A stretch of DNA of 64,000 bases from NCBI GenBank assembly GCA_900473185.1, contig UCKU01000034.1, forward strand, positions 124,001-188,000, given 5' to 3'. Of this stretch, positions 45,100-54,674 are shown piece after piece (the first letter of the stretch is position 1; each line of letters starts with the position of its first letter). The notes beneath the pieces were generated by a model. That model was not told the origin of the DNA. It worked only from the letters and a program-made list of their open reading frames with translations, and did not search any database. Both the position numbers and the translations under genes were made by a program. This DNA comes from Hyphomicrobiales bacterium (GTDB lineage: Bacteria > Pseudomonadota > Alphaproteobacteria > Rhizobiales > Rhizobiaceae).

Positions 45100-46209
45100 A
45101 TGGGCCCTTTTCCGCATGACGCGCCGCCCTCGGAAATTACCGCCGACAACCCGGCCGGCACCGACGGCTTCGAGTTCGTTGAATTTGCCCACCCTGAGCC
45201 CGAGAAGCTGCGCGAACTCTTCACGCGCATGGGCTACATCCCAGTCGCCAAGCACAAGACGAAGGACATTACCGTCTGGCGCCAGGGCGACATCAACTAT
45301 GTCCTGAACGCCGAACCCGGCAGCCATGCCGCTCGTTTCGTCGCAGAGCATGGTCCCTGCGCTCCCTCGATGGCATGGCGCGTTGTCGACGCCAGACACG
45401 CCTTCGATCACGCGGTGTCGAAAGGCGCCGTTCCCTATGAAGGGGATGACAAGGCGCTCGATGTCCCGGCGATCATCGGCATTGGCGGCTCGCTGCTCTA
45501 TTTCGTCGAGACCTATGGTGCAAAGGGATCGGCCTACGATGCCGAGTTCGATTGGCTCGGCGAGCCCAACCCGCATCCGCAGGGTATCGGTTTCTACTAT
45601 CTGGACCATCTCACCCACAACGTCTTCCGCGGCAACATGGACAAGTGGTGGGATTTTTACCGCAACCTGTTCAATTTTACGCAGATCCACTTCTTCGATA
45701 TCGATGGCCGCATCACCGGTCTGGTGAGCCGCGCCATCACCTCGCCCTGCGGCAAAATCCGCATTCCGTTGAATGAATCGAAGGACGATACCAGCCAGAT
45801 CGAGGAATATCTGAAGAAGTATAATGGCGAGGGCATTCAGCACATCGCCGTTGGAACGGAGGCGATCTACGAAGCGACCGACAGGCTTGCGGAGAATGGC
45901 CTGCGCTTCATGCCGGGGCCGCCGGAAACCTATTACGACATGTCCTATGAACGCGTGAACGGCCATAGCGAACCGATCAAGCGCATGAAGAAGCACGGCA
46001 TCCTCATCGATGGCGAAGGCGTGGTGAATGGCGGCATGACGAAAATCCTGCTGCAGATCTTCTCCAAGACAGTGATTGGACCCATCTTCTTCGAATTCAT
46101 CCAGCGCAAGGGCGACGAGGGCTTCGGCGAAGGCAATTTCCGCGCTCTCTTCGAGTCGATCGAGGCCGATCAGATCAAGCGTGGTGTCATCGGTACTGCG
46201 GCGGAGTAA
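45100..46209 (+). CDS. hppD: 4-hydroxyphenylpyruvate dioxygenase
   Basis: A 369-residue vicinal-oxygen-chelate dioxygenase. The catalytic half has YYLDHLTHNVF (first His ligand), GEGIQHIAVGTEAIYE (second His), and the late Glu near FFEFIQRKGDEGFGEGNF. It forms homogentisate from 4-hydroxyphenylpyruvate with iron(II) and oxygen. ATG 45100 is chosen because GAGGAG is at 45091-45096; the longer frame from 44953 extends through the promoter region. A tyrosine aminotransferase gene is not in the window, so that step must come from elsewhere. Confidence 0.93.
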   Translation: MGPFPHDAPPSEITADNPAGTDGFEFVEFAHPEPEKLRELFTRMGYIPVAKHKTKDITVWRQGDINYVLNAEPGSHAARFVAEHGPCAPSMAWRVVDARHAFDHAVSKGAVPYEGDDKALDVPAIIGIGGSLLYFVETYGAKGSAYDAEFDWLGEPNPHPQGIGFYYLDHLTHNVFRGNMDKWWDFYRNLFNFTQIHFFDIDGRITGLVSRAITSPCGKIRIPLNESKDDTSQIEEYLKKYNGEGIQHIAVGTEAIYEATDRLAENGLRFMPGPPETYYDMSYERVNGHSEPIKRMKKHGILIDGEGVVNGGMTKILLQIFSKTVIGPIFFEFIQRKGDEGFGEGNFRALFESIEADQIKRGVIGTAAE

Positions 46210-46260
46210 ACTCTCGGGGCCACCTCGCGCGTCTGAAAAGACGCGCGGCGCCGAGAGTTT
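46208..46260. repeat. Nested hairpin between hppD and hmgA
   Basis: Outer arms AAACTCTCGG (46208-46217) and CCGAGAGTTT (46251-46260) are perfect complements. Inside, CGCGCGTCT (46226-46234) and AGACGCGCG (46239-46247) pair around a GAAA tetraloop. It begins within the hppD stop codon and ends three bases before the hmgA ribosome site. A long run of T is absent, so processing, stabilisation or attenuation is likelier than simple termination. Confidence 0.7.
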
Positions 46261-46278
46261 CCGGGGAGGAGTTGAGCA

Positions 46279-47640
46279 ATGGACCAGACATCAATCCAGG
46301 CTTCCGAGGGTAAAGCCTCGACGACAAACAAGCTGAAATATATGCCGGGGTTCGGCAATGATTTCGAAACGGAGTCGCTTCCCAACGCCTTGCCGCAGGG
46401 CCAGAACAGCCCGCAGAAATGTAATTACGGTCTTTATGCCGAGCAGCTTTCCGGCTCGCCGTTTACCGCGCCGCGCGGGACGAATGAAAGGTCCTGGCTT
46501 TATCGCATTCGCCCGAGCGTGCGTCACACAGGCCGCTTCTCGAACGCGTCCTATCCGCTCTGGAAAACCGCGCCTTGCCTGGACGAGCATTCGCTTCCCC
46601 TGGGGCAGCTTCGCTGGAATCCCGTCCCCACGCCAACCGAGAAGCTGACGTTTCTTCAGGGGGTGCGGACAATGACGACGGCGGGCGATGTCACGACCCA
46701 GGTGGGAATGGCTGCCCATGCCTACGTCTTCAATGATGACATGGTCGATGATTATTTCTTCAACGCCGATGGTGAACTGCTGATCGTGCCGCAGCTCGGC
46801 GCCGTCAGGGTATTCACCGAAATGGGCATCATGGATGTCGAGCCCCTGGAAATATGCCTGATACCCCGTGGCATGATGTTCAAGGTTCTCCGTAACGGCG
46901 AGCAGGCGGTCTGGCGCGGATATATCTGCGAGAATTACGGCGCGAAATTCACACTGCCGGACCGAGGTCCCATCGGCGCGAACTGCCTGGCGAACCCGCG
47001 CGACTTCAAGACGCCAGTCGCCGCTTTCGAGGACAAAGAAAAGCCTTGCCGCGTCCATGTGAAGTGGTGCGGAAAATTCTATGTTACCGATATCGGCCAC
47101 TCACCGCTCGATGTGGTCGCCTGGCACGGCAACTACGCCCCCTTCAAATACGATTTGCGGACATTTGCTCCTGTTGGTGCGATCCGCTTCGATCATCCCG
47201 ATCCGTCGATTTTTTCAGTGCTGACCGCGCCCACCGAAGATGCAGGCACGGCGAATGTCGATTTCGTGATCTTTCCGCCGCGCTGGCTGGTGGCCGAGCA
47301 CACTTTTCGTCCGCCTTGGTACCATCGCAACATCATGAGCGAGTTCATGGGCCTGATCCATGGCCAGTATGACGCCAAGGAGGAGGGCTTCGTCCCCGGC
47401 GGCATGAGCCTGCACAACATGATGCTTGCCCACGGGCCGGACGCGCTCGCCTTCGAAAAGGCATCCAATTCCGAGCTCAAGCCTGTGAAGCTGGATCAGA
47501 CCATGGCCTTCATGTTCGAGACCCGATACCCGCAGCAATTGACGAAATACGCAGCCGAGCTTGAAACGCTGCAGGATGATTATCTGGAATGCTGGAACGG
47601 CCTGGAACGCAAGTTCGACGGAACCCCCGGTATTAAATAG
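46279..47640 (+). CDS. hmgA: Homogentisate 1,2-dioxygenase
   Basis: A 453-residue cupin-type dioxygenase. [20 protein letters not shown] and [14 protein letters not shown] are highly conserved family blocks. The iron ligands are expected in [19 protein letters not shown] (His, Glu) and in [13 protein letters not shown]. It opens the homogentisate ring to maleylacetoacetate with iron(II). GGGGAGGAG precedes the ATG, right after the nested hairpin. Second enzyme of the operon. Confidence 0.94.
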   Translation: MDQTSIQASEGKASTTNKLKYMPGFGNDFETESLPNALPQGQNSPQKCNYGLYAEQLSGSPFTAPRGTNERSWLYRIRPSVRHTGRFSNASYPLWKTAPCLDEHSLPLGQLRWNPVPTPTEKLTFLQGVRTMTTAGDVTTQVGMAAHAYVFNDDMVDDYFFNADGELLIVPQLGAVRVFTEMGIMDVEPLEICLIPRGMMFKVLRNGEQAVWRGYICENYGAKFTLPDRGPIGANCLANPRDFKTPVAAFEDKEKPCRVHVKWCGKFYVTDIGHSPLDVVAWHGNYAPFKYDLRTFAPVGAIRFDHPDPSIFSVLTAPTEDAGTANVDFVIFPPRWLVAEHTFRPPWYHRNIMSEFMGLIHGQYDAKEEGFVPGGMSLHNMMLAHGPDALAFEKASNSELKPVKLDQTMAFMFETRYPQQLTKYAAELETLQDDYLECWNGLERKFDGTPGIK

Positions 47641-47689
47641 CGGCCTCAAGTGAGGATCGGTCAGGCATACTCCGGCACGGGAATGGGAT

Positions 47690-48718
47690 ATGAAGCTTGC
47701 GACGTTAAAAGACTCCACGAGAGATGGCCGGCTCGTTGTCGTCTCCCGCGATCTTACCCGCTATTCCGAAGTCGGTCACATTGCCCGCACGTTGCAGGCG
47801 GCTCTCGATGACTGGGAGCACGTGGCTCCAAGACTCGCGCAGATTGCCGAAGGTACCGAGACAGGAGCTCAGCCGACGATCCGGTTTCACGAACACGACG
47901 CAGCATCGCCCTTGCCGCGGGCCTACCAATGGGCCGACGGTTCGGCCTATCTCAACCATGTTGAATTGGTACGCAAGGCGCGGGGCGCCGAGATTCCGGC
48001 GAGCTTCTGGACCGATCCGCTGATGTATCAAGGTGGTTCGGACGGTTTCCTCGCGCCGCGAGATCCGATCGTGGTGGCTGACGAGGCTTATGGGATCGAC
48101 GTGGAGGGCGAGGTTGCCGTCATCGCCGGTGACGTTGCCATGGGTTCCGGTCCGGAAGCTGCGCGCGATGCCATCCGTCTGGTGATGCTCGTCAATGACG
48201 TGTCGCTGCGCGGTCTCATACCGGACGAGCTGGCAAAGGGATTTGGCTTCTTCCAGTCCAAGCCGGCATCGGCATTTTCTCCGGTCGCGGTGACGCCGGA
48301 CGAGCTCGGAGAGTCGTGGGACGGCGGCAAGGTGCGTCTGCCGCTGCTTGTCAGCTTGAACGGCAAGGCATTCGGCAAGGCGAATGCCGGCATCGACATG
48401 ACGTTTGATTTTGGCCAGCTCATCGCCCATGCGGCCAAAACCCGCAATCTGGTGGCCGGAACGATCATCGGCTCGGGAACGGTTTCTAATAAGCTGGATG
48501 GCGGAGCGGGCAAGCCCATCGAAGACGGAGGAGACGGCTATTCGTGCATCGCCGAGATACGGATGATTGAGACGATCGAGACCGGATCGCCGAAGACTCC
48601 ATTCATGAAGTTCGGGGATCAAGTCCGCATCGAGATGAAGGATCATGCCGGCCATTCAATCTTCGGGGCGATCGAGCAGACGGTCGCAAAATACAAGGGG
48701 CAGGGCTGCAGTGAATAA
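47690..48718 (+). CDS. fahA: Fumarylacetoacetase (FAH family)
   Basis: A 342-residue fumarylacetoacetate hydrolase. The metal and catalytic region is DEAYGIDVEGEVAVIAGDVA (GIDVEGE holds the conserved acids), then MLVNDVSLRGLIPDELAKGF with the metal Asp, QSKPASAFSPVAVTPDEL, and GTIIGSGTVSNK near the C-terminus. It cleaves fumarylacetoacetate to fumarate and acetoacetate. It lies 49 bases after hmgA and overlaps maiA by 8 bases. Confidence 0.9.
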   Translation: MKLATLKDSTRDGRLVVVSRDLTRYSEVGHIARTLQAALDDWEHVAPRLAQIAEGTETGAQPTIRFHEHDAASPLPRAYQWADGSAYLNHVELVRKARGAEIPASFWTDPLMYQGGSDGFLAPRDPIVVADEAYGIDVEGEVAVIAGDVAMGSGPEAARDAIRLVMLVNDVSLRGLIPDELAKGFGFFQSKPASAFSPVAVTPDELGESWDGGKVRLPLLVSLNGKAFGKANAGIDMTFDFGQLIAHAAKTRNLVAGTIIGSGTVSNKLDGGAGKPIEDGGDGYSCIAEIRMIETIETGSPKTPFMKFGDQVRIEMKDHAGHSIFGAIEQTVAKYKGQGCSE

Positions 48719-49343
48719 CGTCATTCTCTACGATTACTGGAGGTCTTCGGCGAGCTATCGTGTTCGTATTGCGCTCAATCTCTTGGCGATCGACTACAAA
48801 ACGGTGTCCATCAACCTATTGGAGGGAGCGCACAGGAAGCCGGAATATCTGGCGCTCAACCCGCAGGGGCTTGTGCCGACATTGGTGATCGACGGGAAGA
48901 CACTGACCCAGTCGCTGGCAATCATCGAGTATCTGGCCGAGGTTCGGCCGGAATGCGGATTGCTGCCCGACGATATTGCCGATCGTCAGAAAGTGCGCGC
49001 CTTCGCATACGCGGTCGCCATGGACATCCATCCGATATGCAACACCCATGTCGTGGCGCATCTCATGACCGTAACGGACAAGACCGACGCCCGCGAGGAA
49101 TGGATGAGGCATTTCATCACGGATGGACTTCGTAAACTGGAAGTGATGATCGACCCAGCCGACAAAGGGTTCAGCTTTGGGGATACGCCGACGATGGCGG
49201 ACCTCTGTCTTGTTCCGCAGGTCTACAATGCCCGCCGCTGGGGAGTGGACATGACCGATTTCAAGCGCATCGTCGATATCGACGGCAAATGCGCCAAACT
49301 GCCAGCCTTCCAGGCTGCCCATCCTGACCGCGCGAAGTCTTAA
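48711..49343 (+). CDS. maiA: Maleylacetoacetate isomerase (zeta-class GST)
   Basis: A 210-residue zeta-class glutathione transferase. The family signature SSASYRVRIALNLL (residues 11-24) carries the catalytic Ser and Arg, and NPQGLVPTLVIDGKTLTQSL follows with the glutathione-binding residues. GTG 48711 is the start; it overlaps the fumarylacetoacetase stop by 8 bases, implying coupled translation. It isomerises maleylacetoacetate to fumarylacetoacetate. This completes the phenylalanine to fumarate/acetoacetate route. Confidence 0.93.
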   Translation: MNNVILYDYWRSSASYRVRIALNLLAIDYKTVSINLLEGAHRKPEYLALNPQGLVPTLVIDGKTLTQSLAIIEYLAEVRPECGLLPDDIADRQKVRAFAYAVAMDIHPICNTHVVAHLMTVTDKTDAREEWMRHFITDGLRKLEVMIDPADKGFSFGDTPTMADLCLVPQVYNARRWGVDMTDFKRIVDIDGKCAKLPAFQAAHPDRAKS

Positions 49344-49428
49344 TACAAAACCAGCTTCGGCGTAATGATCCGCGGTCTTGCCGGTTGTTTGATTGAGCCA
49401 CTGCGATACCTGCGTGACCTGAGGCTGA

Positions 49429-52400
49429 TCATCCCTCGAAAAGAACAAACGCTGCCCATAGCGACGGATCGCTGGCCTTGTCGATTTTGCCGCTTATGGC
49501 CTCGATGCGGGTCCTTCGGAGTGCTGCGGCATAATCGAGCTTGTCTTCCGTCAATATCTGATAGTACCGCGCCATGAAATTGGCGGTGCCTTCGTCATCG
49601 ACCGACCACAGAGTGAGCAGTGAGCGCCTGGCCCCTGCAATGGCAAGCGCCGTCGGCAGACCGCGAACATTGCCTATGCGGCTGGGATCGCCAAGTGCCG
49701 TCTGGCAGGCCGATAACACGACGAGATCGGTTGAGGAGAGATCCCAGTTCATCAGTTCTCGTGCATAAAGAATGCCGTCATTGTCATTGGCATCCGGCTC
49801 TTGCGCTGCGACTTTGCCCGCAACGATGAGGCCGCTGCGCCACAGGGCGTCAGTGGTTTCCTCATCGGTATCAGCGTCAAAGAAACCATGGGTCGCAAGA
49901 TGGATAATGGAAGCGTCGGCTGAAGCCTTGCGGATCGGTACTTCCATACCGGTGGTTCCACTCAACGAAACTACGTCGAGGCCGGCAGCTTTCAGATCAT
50001 TTCCCACGTCATGGATCTCACGGCGCGTAAAGGGCAGGGGGCGCTGGTGCCAGTATTTCAAATCGCCCACGACGAGCGCCTTTTCGCCCGGTGCCGGCCG
50101 GTCGCGCTTGGGTGTGAAGAAGATTGCATCCTCACGCGTCAGCATGTGTACCTCGAATGCCTCGTCGAGATGTCTACCGTCATCCGTCTTCATCATGGCG
50201 AATGGGATGCTGTAGAGTGCTCCGTCGGGAACGATGTAGAGCTGCGTCCTGTCTTCGAGCACGCCCTTCAGTGGGCCGAAAAGCGAGTGGTAGAGCTTAC
50301 CGAAGCGCCTGTCCGGATTCTCTTCCGCTGCTGCCTGTCGGACGATCGCGCCGAGGGCGCCGAGATCGAAGATGGCGGGTGCCTCACCCTTGCGACGCAC
50401 GATCGCCTGAAGCCTTGAATCCGCGCTGTCGGCATCACCGTTACGCGCGCGCCGTGAACTGACGAAGAAGTCGACCATCGCTGCGTTTGTACCGAGAACG
50501 TCTTCCACGGATTGCGTGGCGATGTTTTGGCCGAGTGATTTCGGTAATCGGTCGCGGGTCGCTTTAAGTTCGGTCAGGATCTGCCGGACTTCGGTGTCTA
50601 CAGCGCCCGAAGAAAGCAGCTCCTGCTGTTGACCCAAAAGCCGCACAACGGTTTCGGCGACCTTATGCACATCGGGATTGGTGGTTGTCTCTGCTGCCAT
50701 GCGCAGGCGGGTGCGCTCGCCGCTCTCCATGGTTTTCCAGCGCGCCACTGAATCGGCATAGAGCGTTGCGGCTTCCGGACCGGATAGTGCGAATTCGCCG
50801 AATGTGCGCAGCATATCATCGGCGAGGCGACGCGTTGTCTCCGCGACATAGCGGTTGCCTGATGATCCGACCTCGCGCAGCATCCAGTCGAACATCCTCT
50901 CGTCGAGCTGCTGGAAACTCTGGAGCGTCTCGGCATCCTTGCGGCGCATGTGGGTTGTCGCGACCTCCAGCAATGCATCGAAGGTCAGGGGATGGAGCTC
51001 GCCAAAGGCTCCTTTTGATATCTCATAGGCTTCCTGGCGGAGGGCAAGGGCACGCTTGGTGTCGCCCCGCATCTCGAACTGCTCGGCCGCAAGCTGCGCT
51101 GTTTTAATCCGCATCAGGTCGGGTGCGCTACGCCAATCCTTTATCGCTGCCATATCCTCCAGCGACTTGTTGTCCATCCGCGCGTAGCGAAGGAAATAGG
51201 CCTGCGTGTATTCCTTCCACCTTTCGCCCTGTGCGGCGTGCTCCGAGTGCGGATCGGCGATTTCCAAACCGATCTTGCGCTGCTCTTCGAAGGCCTTTAG
51301 CGCTCCATCCCTGTCGCCGAGGGCGAGCAGATCAAGACCGAGATTGGAGGCGCTGACCAGCGCCTGGATGCTGGCGTGTCCGTAATGGGCGATACGCAGT
51401 TTGAGGAGGGCTTCATCAATACCACGGGCGACCTCAGGATGGTCGACCATTCGCAATGCCTCGGCATAATTGTTGGCGGTCCGCCAGGTCAGCGGCACGT
51501 CATTTCCGAGTGACGAAAGGGCTGTCTGATAGATTTCCTCCTGGATGTTGAGGCCGGATGAGACGGCGCCATTGTTGACGAGGAACGAAGCCAGATTATC
51601 GCCGCCTGAGATCGCTTCCTCGGATGTTTCGCCGTATTGCCGTTGCAGCATCTCGCGGGCTGTTTGGGCCGTCCGGAGTGTCGCATCGATGTCGCCGCCG
51701 GACCTCTGCAGAAATCGTGAATATTCGAACCACAGCGTGGCGAGTTCGCGGCTTTCGATTTTCGCTGCATTCGTGCCGAGGCCTTCCGTATAAAAAGCTT
51801 CGGCTGCCGCCATTTGCCCGCTATCTGCAAAGGACTGCGCAGCCGTCGTGTATTCCGAAAGCGTGAGGCCGTAATTTTTGCCGGCGGCGGCATGGCGCAG
51901 GGCTGACTGCAAACGGATGAAACCTTCCTGCGTGTCCCCGGTTTCCAGAAAGCTATAGGCGCCGATGATGTGGGCCATGATCTCGGATTTGCTGTCCTCT
52001 CCCGACATGGCGACGGTTTTTTCGATATAGGCCTTGACCGACTTCTGCTGGCCCTCACGATCGCCAACCATGCCCTGCGCGTGCAGGAGCAGGTTGTAGA
52101 ACAGGGCGATTCCATCACCGTCCAGCTCCTTCGACAGCTCGTCACGAGCCGTGAGCCCGTCTCGTGCCAAGCGCTGCCAGGCATTCACCTCTGCATCGAG
52201 CTTCAAGGCCTGGAGGCCGAAACGCCCCGCCAAAACGCGCTCTCCCTCCTTGCGGAAGTCCTGACTTGCCGACCATGCAAGCGTACGGCCGGCATTCGGA
52301 TCGCGATCGGATAGCTGGTTGACCTGCTGTCCAATTTCTGCTGCGCGCACTTCGGCGGACCGATGTTGGCCGGTGGCGGCTGGAAAGGCGATGAGGAGAA

Positions 52401-52452
52401 GCGCAAGCAGCACGGCGCCGATCGTCGGCAGGGGATGTCTTTTCGCTACCAT
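49429..52452 (-). CDS. TPR-CHAT domain protein (caspase-like peptidase fold)
   Basis: A 1007-residue protein. The N-terminus MVAKRHPLPTIGAVLLALLL looks like a signal peptide or membrane anchor (cleavage near AATG), so it is exported or membrane-bound. Residues about 30-650 are helical repeats of TPR type. The last 300 residues are a CHAT domain with the His in IIHLATHGFFDADT, the Cys in VVLSACQTALGD, and the usual end WAAFVLFEG. Both catalytic residues are present. Many bacterial CHAT proteins are proteases activated by partner binding, but the target here is unknown; no effector such as a gasdermin is adjacent. A GTG at 52467 is an alternative start. Confidence 0.83.
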   Translation of the reverse strand: MVAKRHPLPTIGAVLLALLLIAFPAATGQHRSAEVRAAEIGQQVNQLSDRDPNAGRTLAWSASQDFRKEGERVLAGRFGLQALKLDAEVNAWQRLARDGLTARDELSKELDGDGIALFYNLLLHAQGMVGDREGQQKSVKAYIEKTVAMSGEDSKSEIMAHIIGAYSFLETGDTQEGFIRLQSALRHAAAGKNYGLTLSEYTTAAQSFADSGQMAAAEAFYTEGLGTNAAKIESRELATLWFEYSRFLQRSGGDIDATLRTAQTAREMLQRQYGETSEEAISGGDNLASFLVNNGAVSSGLNIQEEIYQTALSSLGNDVPLTWRTANNYAEALRMVDHPEVARGIDEALLKLRIAHYGHASIQALVSASNLGLDLLALGDRDGALKAFEEQRKIGLEIADPHSEHAAQGERWKEYTQAYFLRYARMDNKSLEDMAAIKDWRSAPDLMRIKTAQLAAEQFEMRGDTKRALALRQEAYEISKGAFGELHPLTFDALLEVATTHMRRKDAETLQSFQQLDERMFDWMLREVGSSGNRYVAETTRRLADDMLRTFGEFALSGPEAATLYADSVARWKTMESGERTRLRMAAETTTNPDVHKVAETVVRLLGQQQELLSSGAVDTEVRQILTELKATRDRLPKSLGQNIATQSVEDVLGTNAAMVDFFVSSRRARNGDADSADSRLQAIVRRKGEAPAIFDLGALGAIVRQAAAEENPDRRFGKLYHSLFGPLKGVLEDRTQLYIVPDGALYSIPFAMMKTDDGRHLDEAFEVHMLTREDAIFFTPKRDRPAPGEKALVVGDLKYWHQRPLPFTRREIHDVGNDLKAAGLDVVSLSGTTGMEVPIRKASADASIIHLATHGFFDADTDEETTDALWRSGLIVAGKVAAQEPDANDNDGILYARELMNWDLSSTDLVVLSACQTALGDPSRIGNVRGLPTALAIAGARRSLLTLWSVDDEGTANFMARYYQILTEDKLDYAAALRRTRIEAISGKIDKASDPSLWAAFVLFEG

Positions 52453-52962
52453 TATCCGGATCAACACAAATTACGAGAAACGCTAAAGACCTAGAGCGGG
52501 GCGACCATTCGTCGAGAGGCAGGAGGATCGCGATATGCCGGGCAAAGGTTGGCATGGGCAAAGGAGCTGGCGGGGAGCGATCCAGACGGATCTGCTCGGT
52601 CCCATAAGGTATCAGTGCTGCAATTTTGTGAATCAAGGATTGAGAGGCGGCTGCATTGGGATAGCGGGTTGAGAGCGCAAAGGGCGTATCGGGTATGCCC
52701 GACGATCCGGGGTCATCGAATGGCTCGCGACCTTTCTCCTGGCGGTCGTCGAGCCGACCGCTGACTGAGCATCCCTAAAGTCGGGCTCGGATATCGTACC
52801 TGATCCCGTGGCATGAGCAGAAGAGGGGCGGACGATATTGGCGGCGTGGTGATATACTCACCCCAGGAGGAGGTCTCGCGCTGGCCGTTGAGCGGTTTGC
52901 GCGATGCCAAAGGGCTTGGCCGCGGCATCCCGCCTCGGCCCAGGAAGGGAAGGAGACAACGC
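52453..52962. other. Gene-poor interval between CHAT gene and gfa
   Basis: About 510 bases with no credible gene. Short open frames here lack ribosome sites and family features. It must hold the promoters of both neighbours. A good ribosome site, AAGGAG, lies just before the gfa ATG at 52963. I see no clear repeat or RNA element. Confidence 0.4.
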
Positions 52963-53535
52963 ATGAACAATGTAGCGATCCACCCAATCGTGGATTCAGG
53001 ATACCGGGCGACCGATGCGTCATTTGTCGGCGGCACGCTAGTATGCAATTGCGCGAGCAATCCGGTGAAAGTCCGCGTCAAGGGCGATATTGCCCACAAC
53101 CATGCCTGCGGCTGCACGAAATGCTGGAAGCCGCAGGATGCGGTCTTTTCCGTGGTTGCCGTCACGCCAACGGCGAATGTCGAGGTTCTGGAGAACGGAA
53201 ACAAGCTGGCAGTTGTCGACACGTCCGCGCTGATCCAGCGCCATGCCTGCAAGGATTGCGGGGTCCACATGTACGGGCCTGTCGAGCGCGATCACGCCTT
53301 TCAGGGGCTCTCCTTCGTCCATCCCGAACGGTTCCAGGAAAGAGGCTGGGCAGGACCCGGGTTTGCCGCCTTCGTGTCGTCCATTATCGAAAGCGGATAC
53401 GATCCTGGGAAGATGGGCGCCGTGCGGTCGCGTCTCAAGGAGGTTGGGCTTGAGCCTTACGATTGCCTGTCGCCCGGGCTGATGGACTTGATCGCCACCT
53501 GGACAGCGAAAAAGGCAGGGGTTCTCGCGGCCTGA
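52963..53535 (+). CDS. gfa: Glutathione-dependent formaldehyde-activating enzyme Gfa
   Basis: A 190-residue Gfa-family zinc protein. The Cys clusters are in LVCNCASN (CxC), [12 protein letters not shown] (CxCxxC) and [16 protein letters not shown] (CxxC), which bind two zinc ions. It speeds formation of S-(hydroxymethyl)glutathione from formaldehyde and glutathione. ATG 52963 is set by AAGGAGACAACGC upstream; the longer frame from 52813 adds 50 residues outside the family. A partner formaldehyde dehydrogenase is not in the window. Confidence 0.9.
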   Translation: MNNVAIHPIVDSGYRATDASFVGGTLVCNCASNPVKVRVKGDIAHNHACGCTKCWKPQDAVFSVVAVTPTANVEVLENGNKLAVVDTSALIQRHACKDCGVHMYGPVERDHAFQGLSFVHPERFQERGWAGPGFAAFVSSIIESGYDPGKMGAVRSRLKEVGLEPYDCLSPGLMDLIATWTAKKAGVLAA

Positions 53536-53627
53536 CACGTCGCGGAAATTCGCTTTCGGTACCGTCGCGATTCTCGCGGCGGTGCTCCAGGATAAAGGCA
53601 CTCGACGCGCCTTCTCCCGGATGCGGG

Positions 53628-53858
53628 TCAGTCCTTGGCCGTCATGGCTGCCCGCAACGCGTCGTTGATACGCTCCTGCCAACCTGAGCCGCCGGCCTGG
53701 AAGTGGGCGAGAACCTCGCTGTCGAGCTTCAAGGTCACAAGTTCCTTCACATTCGGCAGAGTGGGCCGCTCGACGGCCGGTGTCGCCGGTTTCTTGACAG
53801 GTTTGAACAGGGCCTCGGCCGCTTCATGCGGGTTAGCGGGGCGTCTCGGGGTGCGCAT
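53628..53858 (-). CDS. BrnA-like antitoxin (orphan)
   Basis: A 76-residue basic protein. The C-terminal half VTLKLDSEVLAHFQAGGSGW followed by QERINDALRAAM is the ribbon-helix-helix core of BrnA-type antitoxins. The first half is Pro/Ala-rich and may bind a toxin. ATG 53858 follows AGGAAG; an upstream in-frame ATG (53891) is less favoured. A BrnT toxin gene normally lies upstream, but 53859-54026 has no credible toxin frame, so it is an orphan antitoxin or a remnant. Confidence 0.7.
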   Translation of the reverse strand: MRTPRRPANPHEAAEALFKPVKKPATPAVERPTLPNVKELVTLKLDSEVLAHFQAGGSGWQERINDALRAAMTAKD

Positions 53859-54026
53859 GCGCGTTTCTTCCTGTTTTTCTAGCCCGACCATTCGAGCTCG
53901 AGACCGGGTTTGTCGACAGGATCTGCCGTATCGTCAAGTGGAAACACCGGAGGCGATCTTCAAGAGTGGGAAAACTGCCGCCCACCTCGGGGCGAGCCCG
54001 CCTTCAATCCCGCATGTCCCATGTCC

Positions 54027-54674
54027 CTAAGCAGCGCATCCTTTCAGGAATATATCCGCGCACATTCTCGCCCTCGCGGCGATCTCTTCGATGTTGGGCG
54101 CCGGCAGCTGGCGCAGCATGGCGGCGCGTTGGGGTTCCATGATCATCATGCCGCGCAGCATGCCGCAGGCAGCGTGCGGATCTTCGAGCTTGATCAGCCC
54201 GCGTTCCACCTGGCGGCGCAGCCAGTTTTCCATCGACGTGTTGGTGCGCACGATGGCCTTCTCGTAAAACGAGGTGGCGAGTTCGGGAAAGCGGTCGGAT
54301 TCGCCGATGACGAGGCGGGTAATCGTGATCGTGTCCTGCGAAAGTGTCAGCATGCCATAGGCCATCAGCATGCGCTCCAGCCCCTGGCGGAGCTCGACCG
54401 TCGCCAGTGTGCCGGGGTCGAGCGCCAGGAGGAAGCGTCCGGTGCGATCCGAGACCATTTCGGAAAACAGATCTGCCTTCGTCGGAAAGAGGCGATAGAG
54501 CGTCTTCGTCGAAACGCCGGCTTCCTGGGCGATCGCGGCGATGCTGACCGCGGCATAACCATTCTCGTGAAACTGCTTGTTGGCGGCCTCGATGAGCACG
54601 CCGCGCGTATCCTCGTCACAACGCACCTGCGGCCTGCCACGTGGCTTCTTCTCGATATTGTGATTTTGGACCAT
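54027..54674 (-). CDS. TetR-family regulator of the EmrAB pump
   Basis: A 215-residue TetR protein. The helix-turn-helix region is YAAVSIAAIAQEAGVSTKTL with YRLFPTKADLF (about residues 40-70), and the C-terminal domain resembles AefR-like TetR members. It is divergent from the emrAB genes with a 136-base gap that holds TTTGGA/TCCAAA repeats, so it is the likely repressor of the pump, released by a toxic compound. Confidence 0.87.
   Translation of the reverse strand: MVQNHNIEKKPRGRPQVRCDEDTRGVLIEAANKQFHENGYAAVSIAAIAQEAGVSTKTLYRLFPTKADLFSEMVSDRTGRFLLALDPGTLATVELRQGLERMLMAYGMLTLSQDTITITRLVIGESDRFPELATSFYEKAIVRTNTSMENWLRRQVERGLIKLEDPHAACGMLRGMMIMEPQRAAMLRQLPAPNIEEIAARARMCADIFLKGCAA

Noticed and set aside
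53892-53962. Possible 22-residue peptide upstream of the antitoxin gene (minus strand)
   Set aside because: Too short and without a ribosome site or toxin similarity; I cannot support it as a gene or as a toxin remnant.
49429-54674. Defence island around the CHAT protein and antitoxin
   Set aside because: No nuclease, reverse transcriptase, gasdermin, CRISPR or mobile-element gene is nearby; the neighbours are maiA, gfa and a TetR-controlled pump.
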